Source: Cytophagaceae bacterium (GTDB lineage Bacteria; Bacteroidota; Bacteroidia; Cytophagales; Spirosomataceae). From it: a stretch of 43,968 nucleotides of DNA. The stretch covers positions 1-43,968 of the forward strand of contig JAGOAA010000018.1 of NCBI GenBank assembly GCA_017984215.1. The letters run 5' to 3'. The number at the start of each line of letters is the position of its first letter. Position 1 is the first letter of the stretch. Below the pieces are notes generated by a model, which worked only from the letters and a program-made list of their open reading frames with translations, searched no databases and had not been told where the DNA came from. Position numbers and translations under genes: made by a program. Shown here piece by piece: positions 17,107-24,855 of this stretch.

Positions 17107-17241
17107 CAAGACGCGAAGCGTCAGTCTAGAGGGAATAAGTCCGTAGGACAAACGCTAGATACGGCCGGGGTCGCGCCCGACTCGATTCCCGGCGGGGCCA
17201 CAAGACGCGAAGCGTCAGTCCAGAGGGAATAAGTCCGTAGG
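17088..17241 (+). repeat. 60-nt direct repeat spanning tRNA 3' end and flank
   Basis: 17088-17147 and 17182-17241 are 60 nt each and differ only at one base (T17127 against C17221). Each starts in the tRNA T-loop (TCGATTCCCGGCGGGGCCAC), continues into the palindrome GACGCGAAGCGTC (17110-17122 and 17204-17216), then AGAGGGAATAAGTCCGTAGG. Spacing between copies is 94 nt. The first copy's GTCC-GTA-GGAC palindrome at 17139-17149 is broken in the second. Confidence 0.9.
17150..17200 (+). pseudogene. tRNA-Arg 3'-half fragment, copy 2
   Basis: AAACGCTAGAT matches the anticodon 3' strand and variable region of the tRNA at 17035, then a 4-nt addition (ACGG), a T-arm split by an insert reading GTCGCGCCCGAC, and TCGATTCCCGGCGGGGCCA. 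There is no D-arm or acceptor 5' strand, so it cannot fold as tRNA. Confidence 0.72.
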
Positions 17242-17247
17242 GCGAAA

Positions 17248-17354
17248 AGAAGAGCGCCCTTTCTAAACGCTAGAGACGGCCGGGTTCGATTCCCGGCGGG
17301 GCCACCCAGAGGGAAGCAGAAGAGCGCCCCTTCTAAACGCTAGAGACGGCCGGG
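17248..17354 (+). repeat. 37-nt direct repeat preceding fragments 3 and 4
   Basis: 17248-17284 and 17318-17354 are 37-nt copies (AGAAGAGCGCCC, then T or C, then TTCTAAACGCTAGAG and ACGGCCGGG) with one mismatch (T17260 against C17330), 70 nt apart. They include the anticodon-stem-like and variable regions of the pseudo-tRNA fragments. Confidence 0.85.
17261..17304 (+). pseudogene. tRNA-Arg 3'-half fragment, copy 3
   Basis: TTCTAAACGCTAGAG, 4-nt addition, then an intact T-arm CCGGG-TTCGATT-CCCGG and CGGGGCCA. The anticodon loop reads TTTCTAA-like (TCT in place of CCT), but the 5' strand of the anticodon stem (GCGCCC) does not pair. No acceptor 5' strand is present. Confidence 0.72.
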
Positions 17355-17372
17355 GTCGCGCTCGAATCGATT
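17331..17372 (+). pseudogene. tRNA-Arg 3'-half fragment, copy 4 (most decayed)
   Basis: TTCTAAACGCTAGAGACGGCCGGGG, then GTCGCGCTCGAATCGATT: the same T-arm insert as copy 2 in diverged form. The acceptor 3' strand is gone and the sequence drifts into AT-rich flank. Confidence 0.62.
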
Positions 17373-17384
17373 ATATTCTGTAGA

Positions 17385-17451
17385 GACGTGATACCTCGCG
17401 TCAAATTCATTGTCAACAAAAAATACACGATCAGACGTGAAGCATCGCGTC
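17385..17451. repeat. Two 18-nt REP-like palindromes
   Basis: GACGTGA-TACC-TCGCGTC at 17385-17402 and GACGTGA-AGCA-TCGCGTC at 17434-17451. Same 7-bp stem (one G-T pair) with different 4-nt loops. The core GACG...CGTC is shared with the palindromes at 17110-17122 and 17204-17216. The rest of 17452-17515 holds no recognisable gene; it is the upstream region of the FemAB-like gene. Confidence 0.75.
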
Positions 17452-17515
17452 CAAACAAAAACCAACGGGAACAAAAAACCTTTCACATCGGTTTAACTCT
17501 CGAAAACTATATTAC

Positions 17516-18646
17516 TTGATCTATCAATACCGCATTTTCGAATCAACTACTACCCTCCCAGAATATTGGGATGAGGTATCAAGTCAAAGCTTGTTCCTAC
17601 AATCAGCTTATTTGCGCGTATTGGAAAATTCAGCACCCTCCAACATTAGATGTGAATTCATCGGAATTTACCAGCAACAAGAATTAATCGCCACAGCGAT
17701 GTTGCAACAGGTCGATTTAGCCCAACTAGATGGATTTGGAAGTAGAGACAATGGAATTCTAAGCAGCTTGCGAAACCTATTATTCAAACAATTCTCCTCA
17801 AAATTGGCCATTTTGGGCAATAATATGTTGACAGGACAGCACGCGGTTTCATTCAGTAATAAAGCAGATAAATCAGCCGTTTTAACAACATTAAAGCACT
17901 ATTTATCGACCTTAAGCCCAGCGCCACATCATAGCATTTTCAAGGATTTCGAACATTCGGATCGCTCGATGTTTGACATACCTGCATTTAAAACAAGCTT
18001 GAAATTCAGTTCCCAGCCGAACATGTTTTTTGACCTTCGTTCTGATTGGAAAAAAGAATCTGATTACGTGCTAGCGCTCACAAAAAAATACAGAGATCAG
18101 TACAAGCGCGCTAGAAAAAAAGCAGACGGAATCGAAAAACGCCAATTAACGCTGGAGGAAATCAAACAATTAGAAACTGAAATTAACCAGCTATATCGCC
18201 ATGTAGCCGAAAATGCCCCATTTAACACTTTTTTCCTTGCTAAAAACCATTTCTACGCATTGAAGCAAGAATTAGGTGACGCTTTCCGCTTTTTCGCCTA
18301 TTTCGAAAACGGCAAACTCATTGGGTTTAATACGCTCATCCACCACGACGAAATCTTAGAAACCTATTTCTTAGGCTATGACGAGAAAGTACAACGTGAA
18401 AAAATGCTTTACCTGAATATGCTCTATGACATGGTAGGCTGTAGTATTCACAATGGTTTCAAACGGATCAATTTTGGCAGAACTGCCCTCGAGATTAAAA
18501 GCTCCGTAGGTGCACAACCCGAACAATTGTACGGCTGGATGCAACACGAAAATAAACTGATCAACCGATATTTAGGCTTCTTTTTTAAGCTTTTGGAACC
18601 CGAAGTCAAATGGATTGAACGAAATCCTTTTAAAGAATTAAACTAA
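17516..18646 (+). CDS. FemAB/GNAT-like acyl- or aminoacyltransferase
   Basis: 376 residues, no signal peptide. The C-terminal half (~185-345) has the GNAT-fold layout of FemAB-type proteins: a basic helix (KKYRDQYKRARKKADG), a long helix around 210-230, FRFFAYFENGKLIGFNTLI (the acceptor strand typical of the fold), ETYFLGYDEK and INFGRTALEIKSSVG. Related proteins add amino acids to peptidoglycan precursors or N-acylate small molecules; the substrate is not known here. The start is a TTG at 17516, as no ATG precedes the strand MIYQYRIF in frame. The 3' end overlaps the convergent phosphatase stop by 4 nt. Confidence 0.72.
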   Translation: MIYQYRIFESTTTLPEYWDEVSSQSLFLQSAYLRVLENSAPSNIRCEFIGIYQQQELIATAMLQQVDLAQLDGFGSRDNGILSSLRNLLFKQFSSKLAILGNNMLTGQHAVSFSNKADKSAVLTTLKHYLSTLSPAPHHSIFKDFEHSDRSMFDIPAFKTSLKFSSQPNMFFDLRSDWKKESDYVLALTKKYRDQYKRARKKADGIEKRQLTLEEIKQLETEINQLYRHVAENAPFNTFFLAKNHFYALKQELGDAFRFFAYFENGKLIGFNTLIHHDEILETYFLGYDEKVQREKMLYLNMLYDMVGCSIHNGFKRINFGRTALEIKSSVGAQPEQLYGWMQHENKLINRYLGFFFKLLEPEVKWIERNPFKELN

Positions 18647-19908
18647 GGTTTTTCAATCACAAACTCATCCCCCACATGCCCATCGGATTGAATCCATTTC
18701 AGATTGAAGATATGATTACTAACATCCAATAAGACAGACCCACCAATCGTGTTATTCGTATACACAGATGACTTCATCGGATATCCGGGACGCTGACCTC
18801 CCACTTTTCCACCAGAACCACTCACCACGTAAATTACGCCTTGGCCGTTCGGTCCCACAACAAACTGATTAGGTGCTTTAGATTGAGCTACTATATGCTT
18901 AGACGCATCAAAGGTTTCATTCACTCCAGCATGCCCTCGCATGGGGAAACTACGTTCGTAAACGTGGCTATGGCCCGCAATAACCAGGTCAACTTTATAT
19001 TCCTCGAAAATGGACGTCATGTTTTCACGCATGGACTTCATATCCAATTCAGTATCAGAATCATGCGAACCTTTGGAATAAGGTGGCTTATGGAAATACA
19101 CAACGACCCACGGTAATTTATTGGCTGCTAAATCCGCTTTCAACCAGTCCACTTGATTGCCTTTACCGTCTTTTAGCATTAGTCCAGAAGCTTCTTGCAT
19201 TTCCGTATCCAAGGCAACTAAATGCACGGGACCATAATTTACGGAATAATACGATTCAGAATGCGAGATTATACCGCCAGCTTGGCCTTCCGTAGGCATA
19301 TTGAAAATCTTGAAATAAGGCGGCTCACTCGGATTATGCTTACCTGCATAATCATGATTTCCCGGCGAAGGATAAATAGGCAAGTTTTGTAAAAATAAAT
19401 CCTGATATACATCAAACACATTTTTCTGATACTCTTCATCTTTTCCATTGTCATAGGCGTTGTCGCCCAACCAGATCCAAACATCGGGGCGGTTTCCTTG
19501 CGTATAAGCATTAATGGAATTCATGACTGACTTTTGACTAGCAGATCCATCACCAAAATCCCCCAAAGCCCAAATACGTACGGATTCTTTTGATCCAAAA
19601 GCTGGCGCTGTAACTACATATCGGTTCTTTTCAAAAGACTTGCTATCAATTTGATAGGCATAACGCGTTGCAGGTTTGAGTTGATGAAGCTTCAGTACAT
19701 GATCTTTAACTCGGTTCGAATCTATTGCTGACAACACCTTTCCCTTAGACTGATAATACACCTGACTTGGGGCTGGAATATCTGTTCGCCAACGTACCAA
19801 AACGGAAGTAGGAGTGACAGATTGCAAGTAGGGACCGCGAATAATCTGCGCTTTTTGGCCAAGACACACACTTGCTTGAAATAGGAATAATAGGAGTATT
19901 TTTTTCAT
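18643..19908 (-). CDS. Secreted purple-acid-phosphatase-like metallophosphoesterase
   Basis: 421 residues. Signal peptide 1-17 (ends CLGQ). Residues ~20-100 form a fibronectin-III-like N-terminal domain (RGPYLQSVTPTSVLVRWRT), as in plant and bacterial purple acid phosphatases. The metallophosphoesterase core has GDFGD 116-120, GDNAYDNG 148-155, GNHD 183-186, YFHKPPY with His273, and GHSHVYER starting at 312. All metal ligands are present. It hydrolyses phosphate esters outside the inner membrane. It lies directly downstream of the SusC/SusD pair but behind that pair's terminator, so it is likely to need read-through or its own promoter in the 57-bp gap. Confidence 0.87.
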   Translation of the reverse strand: MKKILLLFLFQASVCLGQKAQIIRGPYLQSVTPTSVLVRWRTDIPAPSQVYYQSKGKVLSAIDSNRVKDHVLKLHQLKPATRYAYQIDSKSFEKNRYVVTAPAFGSKESVRIWALGDFGDGSASQKSVMNSINAYTQGNRPDVWIWLGDNAYDNGKDEEYQKNVFDVYQDLFLQNLPIYPSPGNHDYAGKHNPSEPPYFKIFNMPTEGQAGGIISHSESYYSVNYGPVHLVALDTEMQEASGLMLKDGKGNQVDWLKADLAANKLPWVVVYFHKPPYSKGSHDSDTELDMKSMRENMTSIFEEYKVDLVIAGHSHVYERSFPMRGHAGVNETFDASKHIVAQSKAPNQFVVGPNGQGVIYVVSGSGGKVGGQRPGYPMKSSVYTNNTIGGSVLLDVSNHIFNLKWIQSDGHVGDEFVIEKP

Positions 19909-19916
19909 CTTTATTC

Positions 19917-19951
19917 AAAAAAAAAGGCGCCAAAGCTATGCTTGGCGCCTT
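19917..19951 (-). terminator. Rho-independent terminator after susD
   Basis: On the minus strand AAGGCGCCAA, loop, TTGGCGCCTT followed by T-run (plus-strand A-run 19917-19925). A 10-bp perfect stem, extendable inward through GC pairs with a bulged base. It ends the SusC/SusD transcript and sits 9 bp ahead of the phosphatase ATG. Confidence 0.88.
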
Positions 19952-19965
19952 CAATATACACAATT

Positions 19966-21642
19966 TTAGTAACCCGCGTTTTGCTTCAAATAACCTGTTA
20001 AGTTAGATGCGCCATCAATCGCCGTTTGTGGGATTGGGAAAACACGCATATTCTTATTCGTGTTCGTTTTCTCGGTCCAACTATCCTCATATTTACCAAA
20101 ACGAATTAAATCCGTCCGGCGCTGTAATTCCCAGTAGAATTCAAAGCCACGCTCGCGAAGTAACAAGTCTAAATTAATCGTTGCCAAAGGCGACGCCGCT
20201 GAATTCGCAGTTCGTGACAATCGAACCTTATTCACATCGGCTAAAGCGCCCGCAGCGTCATTTGACTTACGCAATTTAGCCTCCGCACGCATCAAATAAA
20301 CATCTGCCAACCGAACAATGATTAAATCCGCTTCACCAAAGTTTCGGCCTGATGCCGACTTATTAGAGAACTCATATTTTTCAACGCGATAGCCTGAGCT
20401 GTAATCACTTCCCTCGGTCGTAAAATCAACTTTTTCAGTATGAATAACCATCGGATTTCCTTTGCCACGTGAATTTAGAATCTTTCCAACTTGCAAAGAT
20501 TTTCCATCAGCGCATTTGACGAATGCACCACTCTTATAAATCAAACCGTATTGTTGGCCTCGTAAGATACCCCGGTCAATCTTGTATGTTGCAGGATCAA
20601 TACATTGATTATCCTCCTTCACGACATTTTGTTTATAAAAACGCGGATCAGCAACTGCAGGGTCAACAGCTCCATAAGCAGACACCCAAGATTGATAAAA
20701 ACTTGGAGTAATTGCTGGCCCATCCGTACCATTTGCAGCTGGATACGCAGGTAATGGACGCTGATCATTAGCTAAAGAGAAATACGACATACGGTTATGT
20801 CCATTCAATTCAGCACGCTGATCTACCGCAAAAACTAATTCTTTATTCGTGTGATTCGCATTGCTGAAAATATCCCAATAATCCGCTGACAAGGCGTATT
20901 GACCTGAATTGATGATCTTATCCGTATATTCAACCACTTTATCCATATCCTCAGTTTTATGTGACGCAGTACCATAAGGATCACGCCATGAAGCCGCATT
21001 TAAATGCAAACGTGCCAATAAACCCCAAGCTCCACCTTTTGTTAGACGACCTGGGCCTACCGATGTAGATAAAACAGGTTCAATAGCTAGTAACTCACTT
21101 TTAATGTAAGTGATAGCCGCCTCACCACGTAAGATCGTTGTTACTTCACTCAAATCTTCTTTAGAGAATGCCAAACCAAACAAATCCAACATAACCATGT
21201 TGTAATAGGCACGCATCCCGCGAGCTTCCGCAAGGTACAATTTGGCATTAGGGTCATTGTTTAGCTTTAATGAATTAATTGCTGTTACAGACCGTGAAAT
21301 ACCCGCCAATACCGAATTCCACACATTACGAACGTTAGGATCCGTACTTGTTGTCTCATGCTTATGAAGTGACAAATAAATTCCATTATCTCCCCAATCC
21401 GTACCGCCCCGGTAGGGCAAAATTGCCTCATCTGTTGAGATTTCTTGTAAGGCAAATAAAGTAGTATGTTGGAATATTGTAGGCAACACGGCATATACCG
21501 GCGCAATCATCCCATCAGCAGCTTGCTTATCTGTTAAACCGGCTGCATTGTACTCATCCAAAACTTTTTCATTTAAATCGGAGCAACCTACTAAGGCTGT
21601 CATCCCCACCATTATCATGGCTATATTTCTTAACTTTTTCAT
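19966..21642 (-). CDS. SusD/RagB outer-membrane nutrient-binding lipoprotein
   Basis: 558 residues. Signal peptide with lipobox (MTALVGC), then SDLNE: acidic residues just after the lipidated Cys fit the Bacteroidota surface-export signal. The body has SusD features: TPR-like helices with RGMRAYYNMVMLDLFG, the block GAWGLLARLHLNAASW, and a conserved C-terminal helical block (RLADVYLMRAEAKLR, LLRERGFEFYWELQRRTDLIRFG). The protein caps the TonB-dependent SusC transporter and binds the substrate, often a glycan or peptide. The ATG at 21642 is preferred over an in-frame TTG at 21660. Starts 19 bp after the susC stop. Confidence 0.92.
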   Translation of the reverse strand: MKKLRNIAMIMVGMTALVGCSDLNEKVLDEYNAAGLTDKQAADGMIAPVYAVLPTIFQHTTLFALQEISTDEAILPYRGGTDWGDNGIYLSLHKHETTSTDPNVRNVWNSVLAGISRSVTAINSLKLNNDPNAKLYLAEARGMRAYYNMVMLDLFGLAFSKEDLSEVTTILRGEAAITYIKSELLAIEPVLSTSVGPGRLTKGGAWGLLARLHLNAASWRDPYGTASHKTEDMDKVVEYTDKIINSGQYALSADYWDIFSNANHTNKELVFAVDQRAELNGHNRMSYFSLANDQRPLPAYPAANGTDGPAITPSFYQSWVSAYGAVDPAVADPRFYKQNVVKEDNQCIDPATYKIDRGILRGQQYGLIYKSGAFVKCADGKSLQVGKILNSRGKGNPMVIHTEKVDFTTEGSDYSSGYRVEKYEFSNKSASGRNFGEADLIIVRLADVYLMRAEAKLRKSNDAAGALADVNKVRLSRTANSAASPLATINLDLLLRERGFEFYWELQRRTDLIRFGKYEDSWTEKTNTNKNMRVFPIPQTAIDGASNLTGYLKQNAGY

Positions 21643-21661
21643 TTCTATGTAGGTATTCAAA

Positions 21662-24600
21662 TTAGAATGTAAGATTTAAACCAACAATCACAGATTTAGC
21701 TTTCGGGTAGCTTAGGTAATCAATACCATAAGACAAGACGCCATTGATTGAGTTATCCTTATTAACTTCTGGATCATATCCATCGTATTTCGTTTTAACC
21801 CAAAGGTTCTGACCCGTTAGCGACAAACGAGCGCTTGAGATAAACTTGCTAATGCCCATTTTGGCCGTTGGCAACTGATATCCCAAAGTCAAGTTGTTTA
21901 AACGTAGGAACGCGGCATCTTTCAAATAACGTGTTGAAATAGGTGCCGCATTATTGATTGATTCTTTTGAATCTGCAAAAGCTGCAGGCGTAACGTTTGT
22001 GTTCTTCGCAATCTTCAATTTGTAGAAGGAAGCATTCGCTGTATTGTCATAGATTTTGTTTCCAGACACGCCATTGAATTGCAATGAAAGATCAAATCCC
22101 TTGTAGGACGCATTTCCAAAGAAGTTGTACTGCGTCGTAGGCAATGCCGTTCCCGCTGCAATACGATCTTTATCAGTAATGATTCCATCACCGTCTTGAT
22201 CCTTGTATTTACTCATCCCTTTATCATCAAACCCGATAAATTCTTTCAAGAAAAAGGTACCAATCGGCTGACCGTTGATATAACCATTGATCGTTGCTGA
22301 AGTCAAACCAGAGCCAGATGCAGATCCGGAAGGAATCACCGAGTATGGAGAACCTTTAACTTCATTGTTGATCAAGGTTAAGTTACCTCCCACATTGAAT
22401 TTGATGCCTGATTTGGTTTCGAATTTATAATCCAAATCCATCTCCACACCACTATTCAAGATCTCCATGTTGGCCACATTCGTCCAAACGGAACTAGCGG
22501 GCTGAACGGGATCCGCTGGAATAACTTCTAACAACATATTCGTAGAAACCTTATTAAACGCATCGATCGAACCCGATAATGCACCATTTAAGAAGGCAAA
22601 ATCCAAACCAAGGTTCATTTGCGTCGAAACCTCCCATTGGATATCTGGATTCGCCAACCGGGAATACGTGATACCTGCCGGAAAACTTGCTGATGCATCC
22701 AAAGGATACGAAGTCGACGAACCCACAGTTGCCGTAAATAAGGGTTGGGTAATTTTAGGTGGAATTTCTTGGTTACCTGTTTGTCCCCAGCCACCACGTA
22801 ATTTCAAGTTGCTAACCGAAGAATTTTTCAAGAAAGGTTCTTCTGAAATACGCCATCCTAATGAGAATGATGGGAAAATACCGTAACGATTGTTCGAACC
22901 AAATTTAGATGAACCATCGGCACGAACTGTCGCTGTAGCTAAATATTTATCTTGGTATTGGTAGTTCAAACGTGTGTAGAACGACTGCAATTCATTGATA
23001 AAGGCAGAACCTGCTGGCTTATTAGTAGCCAATGTTAATTCCTGACCGATACCTGGATTGTAGATTGGCTCCGTAGGCACAATAGGGAATTTATTGATAC
23101 TAAACGTACGCCATTGGTATTGAATTTTTTGGTACGAATGACCTACTAAAGCAGCAAAGCTGTGATCGCCCAAATCAAGGTTATACGTCAAATAATTTTC
23201 AATTAAATTATTCAAATTACTCGTGTTGTAGGTATCTAAACGACCATCTATTTTAGGGACGTTACTCGCCAAAGTCTGAACATCTCGTACTGAAGTCGAG
23301 TTGTCGTAACCAAAGTTCATGCGATATACCAAACCTTTTGTCAGTTTCACAGAAGGTGAAATATTGGCTATAAAACGGTTTGTTGTGTTGATATCTTTAA
23401 ACAATTGCAACGTTGTCAATGGGTTAGATTGACTGACATAAGTTGCGGGTGTTTTTCCATCTTGCGCATACGTTGGCAACGTTGGATTATTCGAAAGCGC
23501 AGTACCTAATAAATTTTCAATTGCTGGACGCTCATTAACCGTATTTGAGAAACTTAAATTAGCGTCTAAGTTTAATCGATCATCCCAAAATTTTTGATTC
23601 ACATTCATGCGGCCCGTCAAACGATCCAGTTGATTATTTTTCAAAATACCTTGTTGCATTTGTGCACCGAAAGCAGCATAATAAGTTAATTTATTTGCAC
23701 CACCACCTAAACTTAGGTTATAATTCTTAGTCATTGCTTGGCGTGTAATTTCCTTTTGCCAATCTGTGTTTGCACCAAAATCTTCTAAAATACCGCTATT
23801 TGCTACTACTTGCTTACGGAATTCTGTCGCAGATAAAACAGGTAAAGCGCGAGTGATTGAACTTACACCAACTGACGTAGAAAATTCAATTTTAGATGTT
23901 CCAGCTTTTCCTTTTTTGGTTGTAACCAAAATGACACCATTCGCACCACGTGAACCGTAGATAGCTGTGGCAGAGGCATCTTTCAACACGTCGATCGTTT
24001 CGATGTCTTGCGGATTAATGAAGTTCAACGGATTACCACCACCTGTTGTTGAGTTATCCAAGGCTAACCCATCGATGACAAACAAAGGAGAAGAACCAGA
24101 ACGAATACCCCCGGGTCCACGAATCGTGATTCCTTGAGATCCACCAGGCTCACCCGTTGCGGAAGTCACATTGACACCAGCAACCTTACCTTGCAATAAT
24201 TGCTCAGGGGAGTTGATGATCCCTTTATTAAACGCTGCACTAGCAACTGACTTCACAGAACCCGTAACATCCGTTTTCTTTTGCGTACCATAACCTACGA
24301 CAACCACTTGTTCTAAGTCGGCAGCATTTGCCGTTAAACCGACATTAATTTGTGTTTGCTTACCTACAAGCACGGATTTTGAAGCATACCCGACAAATTT
24401 GAATTCGAGCACCGCATTTTCAGACGCGACAGCAATGGAATATTGACCAGAAGCATCTACAGTTGTTCCTTTTGAAGAACCTTTGATAGAAACGGATCCA
24501 CCGATGAGTGGTTCATTGCTAGAAGCATCGGTCAGTTTACCTGAAATTTTAGTACCCTGAGCAAACGCAGATGGCGCTTGCAAACAAAGTAATACAATTG

Positions 24601-24676
24601 CACTGGCCAACAAAAAAACTGACTTACGTTTTTTTTGTAGGAGCTCAAGCGCATGGGAGCGTAAGAGTAGTCTCAT
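21662..24676 (-). CDS. SusC/RagA TonB-dependent outer-membrane transporter
   Basis: 1004 residues. Signal sequence to about residue 40 (ending SAFAQG); a carboxypeptidase-D-like regulatory domain 43-120 (ISGKLTDASSNEPLIGGSV); a TonB-box-like stretch DLEQVVVVGYGTQKK near 118-132; the plug domain (IRGPGGIRSGSSPLFVIDG and IDVLKDASATAIYGSRGANG); then a 22-strand barrel ending in F. There is no STN domain, so regulation by an anti-sigma factor is not indicated. It pairs with the SusD protein as a lid-and-barrel importer. Substrate is unknown; the neighbouring phosphatase hints at a phosphate-ester nutrient but this is only context. Confidence 0.94.
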   Translation of the reverse strand: MRLLLRSHALELLQKKRKSVFLLASAIVLLCLQAPSAFAQGTKISGKLTDASSNEPLIGGSVSIKGSSKGTTVDASGQYSIAVASENAVLEFKFVGYASKSVLVGKQTQINVGLTANAADLEQVVVVGYGTQKKTDVTGSVKSVASAAFNKGIINSPEQLLQGKVAGVNVTSATGEPGGSQGITIRGPGGIRSGSSPLFVIDGLALDNSTTGGGNPLNFINPQDIETIDVLKDASATAIYGSRGANGVILVTTKKGKAGTSKIEFSTSVGVSSITRALPVLSATEFRKQVVANSGILEDFGANTDWQKEITRQAMTKNYNLSLGGGANKLTYYAAFGAQMQQGILKNNQLDRLTGRMNVNQKFWDDRLNLDANLSFSNTVNERPAIENLLGTALSNNPTLPTYAQDGKTPATYVSQSNPLTTLQLFKDINTTNRFIANISPSVKLTKGLVYRMNFGYDNSTSVRDVQTLASNVPKIDGRLDTYNTSNLNNLIENYLTYNLDLGDHSFAALVGHSYQKIQYQWRTFSINKFPIVPTEPIYNPGIGQELTLATNKPAGSAFINELQSFYTRLNYQYQDKYLATATVRADGSSKFGSNNRYGIFPSFSLGWRISEEPFLKNSSVSNLKLRGGWGQTGNQEIPPKITQPLFTATVGSSTSYPLDASASFPAGITYSRLANPDIQWEVSTQMNLGLDFAFLNGALSGSIDAFNKVSTNMLLEVIPADPVQPASSVWTNVANMEILNSGVEMDLDYKFETKSGIKFNVGGNLTLINNEVKGSPYSVIPSGSASGSGLTSATINGYINGQPIGTFFLKEFIGFDDKGMSKYKDQDGDGIITDKDRIAAGTALPTTQYNFFGNASYKGFDLSLQFNGVSGNKIYDNTANASFYKLKIAKNTNVTPAAFADSKESINNAAPISTRYLKDAAFLRLNNLTLGYQLPTAKMGISKFISSARLSLTGQNLWVKTKYDGYDPEVNKDNSINGVLSYGIDYLSYPKAKSVIVGLNLTF

Positions 24677-24855
24677 AAATAAGGGATTAAATTGATTAAT
24701 GAGGTAAAAGTATATTGGTGTTTTGCCGAACAGATTAACTTGGTATTAATTCTTTGTTAGACAATTAAATCTCCGAATATTACTATTTTAAATTGACAAA
24801 CAAAAAATATTTGGCTGAATTTTACTTTACAGAAAACAGTTTGATTTAGAGGAGC

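Noticed and set aside
17062-17280. Group I intron in the tRNA-Arg(CCU) anticodon loop, as known in some bacteria
   Set aside because: The tRNA at 17035 has a continuous anticodon arm, and the intervening 94- and 70-nt blocks are far too short for an intron and carry extra tRNA 3' parts.
17107-17380. CRISPR array
   Set aside because: Repeats are tRNA-derived, of uneven length and spacing (94 nt and 70 nt), with no uniform spacers and no cas genes.
24677-24855. Promoter elements for susC
   Set aside because: The best minus-strand element (TACTTTTA at 24705-24712) has no TTG at a fitting distance; nothing else in this AT-rich gap stands out, so not listed.
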